Origin: Ophiothrix spiculata
Taxonomy: Eukaryota > Echinodermata > Ophiuroidea > Amphilepidida > Ophiotrichidae
DNA length: 64,000 bases
NCBI GenBank assembly: GCA_000969725.1
Contig: JXSR01S019299.1
Reading direction: 5' to 3' (one strand)
Positions 27,701 through 39,700 of the stretch are shown piece after piece (the stretch's first letter is position 1; every line of letters starts with the position of its first letter). Under the pieces are notes generated by a model. It did no database searches and was not told the DNA's origin. It saw only the letters and a list, made by a program, of their open reading frames with translations. Made by a program: the position numbers and the translations under genes.

Positions 27701-30700
27701 TTGTAGTTCATTCTTTCTCCAACATCTTAGCATAGATCTATTATATGATTTGCACAGATATATAGTAGAGATATGTTGGTTTCAGAGTGCCTTTTGTGAT
27801 GGTCACAATGATATCAAAAATTTCAATTGCAAGCAAAATAGCCAATAAATCAATTACCTTGTCACTTTGGTTACAAGATGTCATCCAGAGTTTTATTTAA
27901 TTCACTTTTAACTGCGACATGCCATCATGCATATGCGTCGTACGACTTTGCGATGACTATGAATTACACGCACCCTGTGCGAGCTTCACTGGCTGCTAAT
28001 CAAATACCGCATCCTATTTAAGCTTGCTGTTCTTGCATTTCATTACTTTGAATTCACTCTCCCATCTTACTTGTCGTCATCATTGTGCACGTACCAAACA
28101 CCACGCTCACTGCGCTCGTCTTCCAAAAAATTACTTTTTGTTCCACATGTTAATTTGAAGGCAGCCATTGAACGCTCTTTCATGTTTACTGCTCCAACTG
28201 TTTTGAATTCTCTTCGAAGCATTCTCCACAACTCCTCCAACTTGTTGCACTCCAAAACTGAGTTGAAAACATACCTTTTGGACAAGCATTTCCTGATTCA
28301 TAAGTTTGTTTTTTCTAGTTTGTTGTTCTGTCTTTGTTTTAGTGCTTAAGAGGTTTTTTGTAGATTTTGCGCTATATATATAAATGTGATAGTGTGAAAT
28401 TCCATAGCCGTGAAGAGGCTGCTTCCTGGCTTGATCTGCAAACGACGCTTTTTAAGGGCGTGTACAGAGGTGCTTGATCTTGTAGCTATATCAAGCCCAG
28501 GTAATTAAATTCCTGCTAGATCAATCTTTCCAACTTGCTGCAACTGCCCCCGACTTGGGACGGGCGGTGGTGGATTGAGCGCTTTGGTCCCGGGAACCCT
28601 CTCTCTCCAGTGCAGCAGCTGTCTCGACATCTAGGAATCACTTAACAGTGGAAGTAGTTGTTCGATCCCCCATTTATTTCAGATCAGGATCTGTTGGTAT
28701 TGGTGACTTAAGGTCTTGGGGTCACAGTAAGTTCTTCATCTTCAAGTGGGTTGGCAGGTGGTATGTATGGGCGGTTCACTAACTCCCAGCTTCCAAATTG
28801 CTTGTTGTTTCTTGCTAGCCACAAAGTGTAAGTTGCTCTGAGGGCTGTTCTTGCAACAGAGTCCAGTGCCTTTTTGATTTCTTTGTTTGTTAGGCCAAAG
28901 AACTTGAAGCAGGTTCGAAGGGTGTTGTTGGTGAATCCTCTTGAACCAACTTCTACAGGGAAATACTTAAGCTCCCATCCTGCATCTTGTCCTTCCTGGA
29001 TCAAATCCTCATACTTCACTTTTTTCCTGAGGTTGGCCTGTGCAAAGTTCTCCTCTGCAGGTACTGTGAGTTCGATGATGATACCTTGCTTTTCAGATGG
29101 TGAGTAGATAGTGATGTCTGGTCTTCTTGATGTTGTCACTATCTCTGGAGGGAACATAGCAGGGTGTTTGTCTTCATCCCATACTACTAGCCAATCCTCA
29201 CAGTCTTGTATAGTATCCTGTTGTTTGGTTGCAAGCCATGCTACGTTGTTGTACTTCTTGCCACTATCTGTTTTAAATGCAATGCCAGAAACCCTCTGCT
29301 TGTCTCCACTGTCTATTGCAGGGCATCTTGCTTTGATAATGGCTGGTGCTAACTGGTGCACTATCTCACGGAGTACCATATCATGCCTCCAGTTATATCG
29401 CCCTGATCTCAACGAGTACTGGCAGCGATTGAAGATATGTAGCATTGTGCAACAGTTGTAGCCGCAAAGAGAACACTGACCAAGTGGGTGTTTGTTCCAT
29501 GTCTTCAAGTTGGCAGGTGACGGTAGCGTATCTTGGATTGCGTTGAGATAGAACTTGAGCATCTCTGGTGACCAGGAATAAAGAAGACTATTCCATCTAG
29601 TGTCCATCTGCATGGCTGTCTCCCATCCCAGAAATCGGCCTTGTTTTGCCATGCCATAGAGGGAGACAAGTAGATGTTCTTCTGATATTTCTTTTGTCAA
29701 AGATGATACAGAGCTCCTGTGTTCTCTCTTTGTCATCTGGTCAATGCGCTGTTGTCCTTTGATAAAACCCAAACCTTGGCGTCCTGTTTGTCCTCTGCAC
29801 AACTCATTGATAAACAGGTGTCTTTCCCTATCGTGTAGTTCCTTCACACCATTCCATTGCTTTTTTCCTCCTTGCCGTTGTGCTATGTGGTCATAGATGA
29901 ACTGGGTGTCTTCATCCACTGAGTGTTTTAAGATGTGATATTTCACCAGTTGCATACACTTCAGATGTGTTGTAAGTGCTTTTAGTTGAAGTCCCTTGTT
30001 TTCTCTCTTTCTATATAAGATGGAAGGATTAGCACATTTCGGAAGACCTGCCCATCGTTTTAGGTAGCGGGTGGCCACTGCTTGGAGGTTCTGAGCAAAT
30101 GAGATGGGGAAGCAGTAGATGATGAATTCCCATGTTATTCTGCTCACAATGTTGTTTTCATACATCCACATTTTGGCTATACTGTTAATTGACATTGTCT
30201 TTGTTAACTTTCACAAGTAGGTCTTTCAGCTTCGACTCCACACCAGATCTGATTTCTTTATCACTAATTATTATTGATTTGCGATAGCTGCTCTTAAGAA
30301 CTTGGATGCACATTATTTGACATGTAGACTTCCAGTGACACAAAATTGTATTTTCATTTTTTCTCTCATGTTGAAGCACTTCCATGAAAACAATTCCGAC
30401 CATGTTATCACCTCATTGTTTATAGTCCTTGATCTTTTGGAGGCAGTTAAAATTTAATGTTCTTTATAATTTGTCAAGTTAATATCAAATTCAACACATT
30501 TGTAAAGATTAGTAAGCATTGTTATATTAATAAAGGCCTCCATTAATAAAATAGAATCTTTCCTGAAGTGTTTCTAATTTCTATGTAACATTCCCTTGTA
30601 TTTCTTGTTCATGCATTGCTGATTTATAGGAAAAGGTATAGTATTACATAGTTGTTTCTTTAATCTGCTCCTACACAACTATAGTCCCCCAGATGGACCT

Positions 30701-33700
30701 TGCACGTTAACGCAAAGCGTGATCAGTGATCGGCGAAGCCCTTTCAAGCGAGCACCGCATTCGCATTTACTTGGAGGTCCATCTAGATGGACTACACAAT
30801 TGATGTTACGTTACTATTGATTGTTTACAAGACAAATCTCTAGGAGTTGCTCTCTGCAACATCGATGCTGTGCATTAATTTCGGCAAAATTTTCTGCTGT
30901 GTTATACTAAGTTTCCTCTGACCATTCATCACTTTCGTTTTACATCATTATGTACTCATTAACCTGTATATATTCTTATTAAAACATAAGACAAAAAACC
31001 TACAACTAGAAGAAGACAACTTGTCAGCAGAGGCCACCAAAGGACTGTTTCTTGATTCACTGATTTCAAATTGTTATTGCCCAAATGCAATTGTGTTTTC
31101 CCTAACCAGATATTTGAAAAAAAAAACCTGATTATAATAAAGTTATTCATGTTTTAAAATAACAAAGATTTAATGTATTCAATCGGAATAAAATTTGCTA
31201 AAGATCATCATACATACATTTTTTTGAAGTGTTCTAGTATCATCATATCAGTTGTACTTCTGTTCATGTCAAATAATGAGTGGCATTTTTGATACCTTCA
31301 AGCATCAAACAATGTGTTATCTAGTTCATGGGGCAATGTGGTTCTTACTTTTTATGTATACGTAGGTGACCAAAGACACAAAAATATGGTCTACCCACCA
31401 TGCAAATATATGGTCACTATACAACAGTACCATACATTGAATTCTTGCACCTTCATAATGTACCAAGGGAAATCATTACAATTTGTTTTCTGTAGCAGCA
31501 TTTTGACAGAAGTGCACATTCGTTATCTCATATTGCCTTATGACTATTTATAACACCTCTCTCTCTCTCTCTCATATTTCATCCGTTTGACTCTATTTCA
31601 TCCTCTTGGCACATCCGTTTGACCTTCTCTGATTTCATCCCCTTGGCACATGTGTGTGGCTTCATCTGACGTGTGTGACTCCTTTCACCAGATTCACATC
31701 ATCCATTATAGGTAGGCACAATAGGATGACACAACTAATTTCATAGTTTTGTTTTCAAAAGGAGGTAATGTTGGATACTTTAATGTGTAAATCATTTAGA
31801 ATAATGTAAAGTCCATACAGTGCACACCCAAATATGCAGTAAATTATGCAACGTTTGCGTTAATTGATTGATTTTATTTGGTTCTAATTCAACATACAAA
31901 TATAAAAACAAGATATAAAATTACAAGTTCAGAGAATAGATTGCACAAAATATAATGATTACACAAAATAGTACAGTTGATTTAAAACCAGGATGACTCA
32001 TGAAAGCCATATTTCAGGCTTATTTCCAATGAGGTCCTTGAAAAGAAAGCAAAATGGCTGAGGCAGGCACAAGGAAAATACAAGGATAAAAACACAAAAA
32101 TTTAAAAAATCATTAAAATAGCACATGGCCAATAAAAATGGACCTCATTGGAGATACCTACGGATTGCACTTTTAAAGCCTGAAATATTGCCAATACTTT
32201 TAATGTTAACAGGGAGTGAATTCCACTCCCTAATTGCACTGAAATAAAAACTGGAGTCAGCAAGACTTTTCACTTTTGGCACCATGAAATTATAAGCACT
32301 ACCTCTTGTACTGTATCTATGAACATCAGACAGTTTCGAGAAATGTTCATGGAGATAAATTGCACAGTTATTGTTGAATATTTTATGAACATGACAAAAT
32401 TTTAAAAAAATTACTCAATTGCACGTCTATGTTATAAAAAATGTTTGAAATGGAGGCATATATATATTATCGTTCGTTAGTAATGCTGTCGATTTCCCTT
32501 TAATTTGCTAAAAATTTAAACAGATTTCACTTGGACTGGTTAAATGTCTAACCGAAAGCTTAGACAAGCTTATGATCTACTAAAATTTAGCATGATCATA
32601 ATAACGAAAAAAGTATGACTTGATCTGTGCAAACTAACTCGGGAGTCGGAATGCAATTGCTCATTAAACATAAGAAGGCAATCTTAAACTGTTTAAAAAC
32701 ATGTTTTGCAACATTTTGACATAAAATGGAGAACTTAAAATGCACATGGTTTGGTTTACTTAAGAATTCAGACAAATAGCCATATTTCCTTCACTTAACT
32801 TACGTTTTCCCATGATTTAATGATTTGTTATATACTAGTATCTATATGGACCTTGCAAGCAAACGCTAAAGGCATGACCTTGGCGAGCTCCATCTAGATG
32901 GACTATTATATACAGACGTTTTTTCGTTCAGCAAAATTTTAAATGGAGAGTATCAACAGCGTTAACTGCTAGGTTTATGATGTGTAAATCATTTCACATT
33001 TTCTTACTAGAAATGGGTGCTTTCTCTTGGGACGATGTTGAAGGGGTTGGTGAATTTGCTAAAGCTAACAATACCCCTGTTGCAAAATAAGCACATTTTA
33101 GATGTTTTTGATACTGCTTTGTAAGCTACTTTTATTCTAAATAATACTGAAAATTGTTGCACTTTTAGGATATTAATAGGCCTAGCCTATATCTACTACC
33201 AATGAACTGGTGACCTGTAATCTGAAAAGTGATGCTCATTACTTAATGCACTGATACATGAGATAAAAATAGTAGAATATTGGTTATTTTATTAGAGTAT
33301 AATTTGAGTAAAAATATTTCAAAAATATTAAGAGACGCATTTGAATTGTCCAACCAGGACCTAGACCATAGTGTTATGTCAGATTCACAAATCTAGCCAA
33401 GGTCCTAAAAATTCCACATGTTTATTTCTGTACTTACAACTTTATACAAGATACTGTTTAAATCTTTGGCTGTTTAAGATTCAGACTTTTGTTATTTTGT
33501 TCCTGTAGTCCATTGCTGGTCTGACCCCTATGCCACCAATACCCATGATCAGTAATGTCAGCCTTGTAAGCATGGAAGAAGAAGAAGAGGAAGAAAAGGA
33601 GGAAGATTATTCAGGGCTGACACCCCAAGAAAGGAAGAGAAAACAACTCAAGAAAAAGATGCAAGATAAAAAGAAAAAGAAGATACCAAAAACCAAGATA

Positions 33701-36700
33701 GTCGTGGTGACTGCTTATAAAGGAACCAAGGATCAAGAACTGGACCTCAATGTTGGCGATGAAGTCGCTGTTTTACAGAAGGTAAGGAAAAATGTATGAT
33801 GGGCTCCGACGTCTTATCCAAAATAAGACACCGGTAACCGCTAATCAATCTAATCACTTGATTGACCTATATCCAGAAGTCATTTGTTTTTAGCGTCAAA
33901 CACTTACACGCGTGACGCATTGGTGATTGCGTGCATGGTGCGTCATGCAGAGGTCGCGCATGTAAAAATCGCCATTTTGTCAACCTTTTCATCAAAACCT
34001 TCCACTCATGAACGATTACCGTGTAGTTAGATAGGGCGAGCGAGCTAGCAAGTTGTGTAATTCTACTGGTCAAAATTTTGACTAATTAAGAACAGCCATT
34101 ACCTGCGATGATGGGCAGTCTGAACCATGTAGTGAAGGGCCAAGGAGTATGTATTTGCAGCTTCCTTATAAATTATTACAATTGTGATCTTCTCGACTCA
34201 GTTTAGTTTTAGTTTATTCCATCAGTAAAGAGATAAATTGACAAATTTGATAATCAAATCATTTGTATTCAATCATAGATTTTGAAACTTGTGAAGAGTC
34301 GGACCTAATTTTAAATCTTCAGAATATATGGTTTATTCAAAATGATGAGTTGTCTTAAAAGGAGTTGAAATGATAAAAAAAAATTTCTACAATCATGTTC
34401 TCTTATCAATATTTAATCAAAAGGTAAAAATTATTATTTATTCTTCACATTTTGTAATAGTGTTACAAATTCAGACATAAATACAGGGGTTGCCTTTGCA
34501 CTTTTAAATCCACAGGAGAGAAGGACCAGTAAGTCTCAAAATCCACAGGTCCTTCACTAAATTTACAGGTCCTTCAGAAGGACTTTTAATTCCAAAATCA
34601 GTGACAGCCTAAAAAATGATCTCATTGCTGAACTGGTCGGTCCTTCCAAAATTCTGTCGGTCGGGACACGGTCCGACGGTAAAGTCGAACCCTGTAAATA
34701 TGGATATGTGAACCCTAATGCTGTCTTGAATTTCAGAAATTCAATTTGCAGTGTAATAATTCTGTACCATTTACATGTCATTTTCATTTTTGTAGCGAGT
34801 CAAAATTGTTAAAAGGGTAAGCATGTGTGTTCTTTAGTTTGACTAATTAATAAGGAAGTGTCTATATGCAGGACCGTCCTGCACTTAATTTTTGTGAAGT
34901 CTATACGCAGGGCAACCATTGGTTTTATATTAGGGTTAGGGTTAGAAAGTTAATACATAAACGATTCCAAATATGGGTATAATGATAAATAACGTTTATG
35001 AATATTAATGAGGTTTAAACATGAAAAAACATTATTTTTGTGATTTTTCGTTAAAAATTCCTCAAATTTGGTAAAATATAGATGGAACTCGGTTATTAAA
35101 GCATGGTTTTCCACCAAATTTGGTAGTTATGATGCTTGATCAATACCAATATTGATTAGAGTAAAATTTAATGAAAACATTTATTCTAAATATTTTTTGT
35201 TGCCATGGAAACGTGTTAATTTCCTTAGATTTGGTAAAAAATGGACCTAACTCAGCCATCATACGCTCGTTGTCAACCAAATTTTGTAGATGTGATACAC
35301 AATCAATACCAATATCAATTATATATAAATTTAACAAAATTCGATTTCTAATCATGTTCTGTTGCCACGGTCCGGCGTATAGACTTTACAAAATTAATTG
35401 CAGGACGGTCCTGCGTATAGCCATGGCCAATTAATAATTTTACCAAAATACAAGGTGCTCCAAATTGTTCTGTTGTTTGACTAATTCATGATTTTACCAA
35501 AATATACAAGGTGCGCCCAAATGTGTTACTAATGCAGCCTATTGATGGATTGGTTCACATTTCATGGTTTGGTATATTTCTGTTCACATTAACCCTTACT
35601 CTTGCACGCTTAAATACAGTGTAAGTACGAATACGTCATGAAATTTCTGGTTCCCCCTGGGATTCGAACCCCTAACCCCCGCTATCCCAATCCAATGTCC
35701 AGCTATGCCTAGCCACCAAGTGTGGCCTGCCCAGGCAGCAATTTCCTGACCATTTATATCCGCCCTCTGTGACGTATTCGGACTAAAACGAATTCTTGAT
35801 TTCTTACTCTAGTACTTTGTAGTACGTAGAAGGGTAAGGGTTAAGTGATGCATATGTACTACACGTTGGTGGTGCTTAATAACCCTTACTCTTGCACACT
35901 TAAATTTCTGGTTCCCGCTGGGATTTGAACCCCTGACCCCCGCTATCCCGATCCAATGTCCAGCTATGCCTATAGCCACCGAGCGTGGCCTGCCTGGGCA
36001 GCAATTTCCTGACCATTTATATCCGGCGTCTGTGTCGTATTCGGACTAGGGCGAATTCTTGATTTCTATATAGTACTTTGCAGTACATAGGAGGTAAAGG
36101 ATTAATTTGTCAGTAGAGAGAACCAGCTTCAAGTGACAAATTTAGCTATAAACTTGTTTTGTATCTTTGGCTCAGCTAAGGGTAAGGCTTTATATCTCCT
36201 GACTCATTTTGAGGAGAATATAGTGTCATACTTGAATTGTTTTTGTCAGGTTCACCATTGGACATTTTTGTCTTTGAGCAATGACTCAACTATCATATTG
36301 TCCTTTCAATACAGGTGGCATATGAAATTATTTTTCTTAAATACATACAAGGAATTAACACACTTGCATTGAAAGAGATGCAGCAATCGATCCTCTTGGT
36401 TATATAACATGAATATTAGTAATTTCTCACAACAAGTAAATTTGCTCACCTTGGGAGCTTCAATTCTAGTAATATATTACAGTAATGTAGACTGTCATCT
36501 ACCATCAAATGAAAAATCATAAGACCATCTTTGACCTATAGATGCACACAGAGTTTCTTTACCTGCTGATGTTAAACATCAATGGGGCAATCTACACGGG
36601 AGTGCAAATCCGGATGAAAACGCATCTCCGTGATTAACCGCTTTGCAGAAGACTGTGGCTACATGAGCGCCAGATCCGGATCTACTGCACTTCACTCAGT

Positions 36701-39700
36701 GTACGTGTACGTGCAAGCAGTCAACGTAGATGCGGATCTCGGAGATGCGCATCTCCGAGATGCGTTTGCATCTGGATCAGCACTCCGTGTAGATTGCCCC
36801 AGTATTGGTTGGAAATATGTACCATTGAGTGCATAAACATGTGCCAACTGTGACAAATTAATGTGAACAGAGGAAGTACTAGGGATGGTCATGATATGCA
36901 CTGTTTGTTGTTAATCAGAATTACATGGTTTACCATATTATCAGAAATGTATTGTTTTGAGTATAAGATGTGATGTTTTATGGCATACAGATGATTGTTA
37001 TGAGCATATGGCATGTTGAAGATATTCATACTTTTGTTGAAACTAAATAAATAATCCACATAATGCTAATCTGCACTAATGTGCTAATATAACAGGGAAT
37101 TGATTTGCATTGCTGTGCACTACATTATATAAAACACACAAGAAATTAAACAGGGATGTAAGTTTTCAGACCATGGCATAAATTCAAGCCTGTCTTTTGT
37201 CAAAACTTACGCTGTTTTATTTATTTTCAGCCTATGTTTGGACATTTTTACACCATTTTCAGGCCTTTCCTTCACTTCTTCAGGCTTTTAAATATTTTGT
37301 CATTTACATCCCTGATTAAATGCAGTTGCCATGATCCTTTTTAAATTTCAAGGATACTTACAGAGCTCTTAAAACGAATTTACACTTGACACAAACATAA
37401 AACCACCAAGCATGTGTAAATGGGATTTCTCATAGATTGATATCAAAATGCAGCACCACTTGTGTCAAAATACAAACAGAGTTGAGAAATGCTGAACTTC
37501 CATTGTGTTTTTATATTGTCTGCTTCTGCAATCGTTTGGGATATAAGTGTGAATTTGTTTGCGGTGTCATTTTATGGTGGAAATTATCAGAATTGTGTTT
37601 GCAATTGCATTATGTATAATTCAGCTTTTACCATATCACCATATTTAATAGATCTATATCATTCATGTATCCCGGATGTATTCTAGCCAATTAGAAGTCA
37701 AGAATTAAAGATTGTGGTGTGTTAATTGACAAGGCCAAAAAAATAAATTGTTTGTTTGCCCTCCAGTGGAAAAATTAAATTGGGTCGGCTGGCTGGTTGA
37801 TCTTCTTCTTTTTTTTTTTTTACTCTTCACATATATTTTAAAGAATGATGTCATTCAATAGATTTTATCGTGAATACCAAGCAATGCAGGGCTTAATCAA
37901 AGATTGTGGGTCATAGAGGAAATATACATTTTATACTACTAAATGTGACTTTATACTGCTAAATTTTACATTTTCCATCGAAAATATTGAGTTTTCATAT
38001 TTTACATGTTTGAAGAAAAAAAAAATTGGGTAAATAAATTGGCATTCCACTTTGCTTTGAAAAGGAGACAAAGTCAATGAATTTTACAGCAAATTTCTTG
38101 ACTAATTCATTGGGTATATACTTATCTGTCTTGTAAATTGGTTGTGTCAAAATGATCACATATGCAATGTATTTACCCCAAACTTGTTGGAATTGTTTTG
38201 TCTTTTGTAGCAAGATGATTGGTGGGAAGGTACCATTCGAGGCAAGCGTGGCTGGTTCCCTGCATCACATGTGAAAGAGATTAAACGGAACATTGCGTCT
38301 CCACGTGCTCAAAGAAGAGAGAGTGCTCAAACAGGGGGAGCAAGGCCAGTGTCACCGGAGCCAAAAGCAGCATGGAGCAGAGAGAACCGACAGGGTGCTG
38401 GTGGCCCAGTTGTGCCACAAGTAAATGAGGTAATATTGATATACTGTAAACAGGGTTATTTTCGCAAGGGTTTAAATTATTTTCGCGAATTTTGCGAATC
38501 AACATCTAACCGCGAATATAACACCCCGCGAAAAACATTCATTTTATATGCAGGTCTATGTAATGAAGCTTTAAAATGCTAATTTAACACACGCGAAAAG
38601 GTCGTGATTGTCTAGTTTCGCAAAAATTCTGCTTGTGAAAATATTCCCGTTTACAGTAGCCCTTTTGACAAATCTAGCTATTGGTAGTGAACTTGAAATA
38701 GTATTTCATGTGATAATTAATTCTCAAAGATCAAATTTTTGATGATAATATACTTTTATGCTATTTTGGTAGGTCTTAGTAATAATGTTATTAAAACAGC
38801 ACATGAACTTTGCTGTTTGCAAATCTTTATATTTAGAATTGAGTATCATAGTGAATCTACTACACTGATAAAATTATTAGAATGGGTTAGCATAGCAGTG
38901 TTCCTTGACTTTCCAACACTCAGTGGAGCTTTGGTCATATATGCAAATTTAGTTGTGGATTCATACTCATCTTTGTTAGTTATCTTCAAGCTTTTCAGTT
39001 TCCCCATATATCTGATTGTAAAAAAATTGTCCCACTTTTTCCTCATTTACACTTTTGAGGCACCATTTTTGATATGCATGCACTATTGTGAGTATATGGT
39101 TCCAGACATTTGTTATATATGTTTTATGAATTATAAAGTAAGGTGCTATGTGGCGAATATAGAATTGTCTTTGATTATTTAGTTACAAAATTCTTAACCC
39201 TTTGAACCCAACGAGAATGAGCCGGTATACCGGCTCACGTGTACATGTACCGTATGCCCGATGAGCCGATTTACCGGCTTTTTGGTCACATGTCAGAAAC
39301 TTAATGTGTCTGTCAATAGGCATGGTTAGTTACAATTTTCAATGGTCTTATTTATATCGGAAGAGATCAATGAAGCTTTGAATCTATGGTTGATGGGTCA
39401 TTTTGCCCTTTTTTACTCGACAGAGGTGAAAAATTCCTCATATTTTCGTAAATTTGGTCACAATCTTCAACAAATGTGGTTTCGCCCATAGACTACAACG
39501 TAAATGTTGAATATGTTCGTCGACATAAATTGTATTCTTTTGTGAATGTTGGTTATTGGATCAAATGAAAAAGTACAAATCAAAATCAAAGTTTAGGAGT
39601 TATTTTGTGTTTTATAACTATCGGGTTGCCCCGGGTCAGCGGTACAGATACATGTGGAATGGCCATGGTTCAGGATTATTAACAAGATTTATGCATAGTT

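Noticed and set aside
28874-29461. Two + strand open frames
   Set aside because: Shadows of the LINE reading frame on the - strand.
38739-39182. 147-codon open frame on the + strand
   Set aside because: Hydrophobic composition from T-rich intron DNA; no splice context and no family resemblance.
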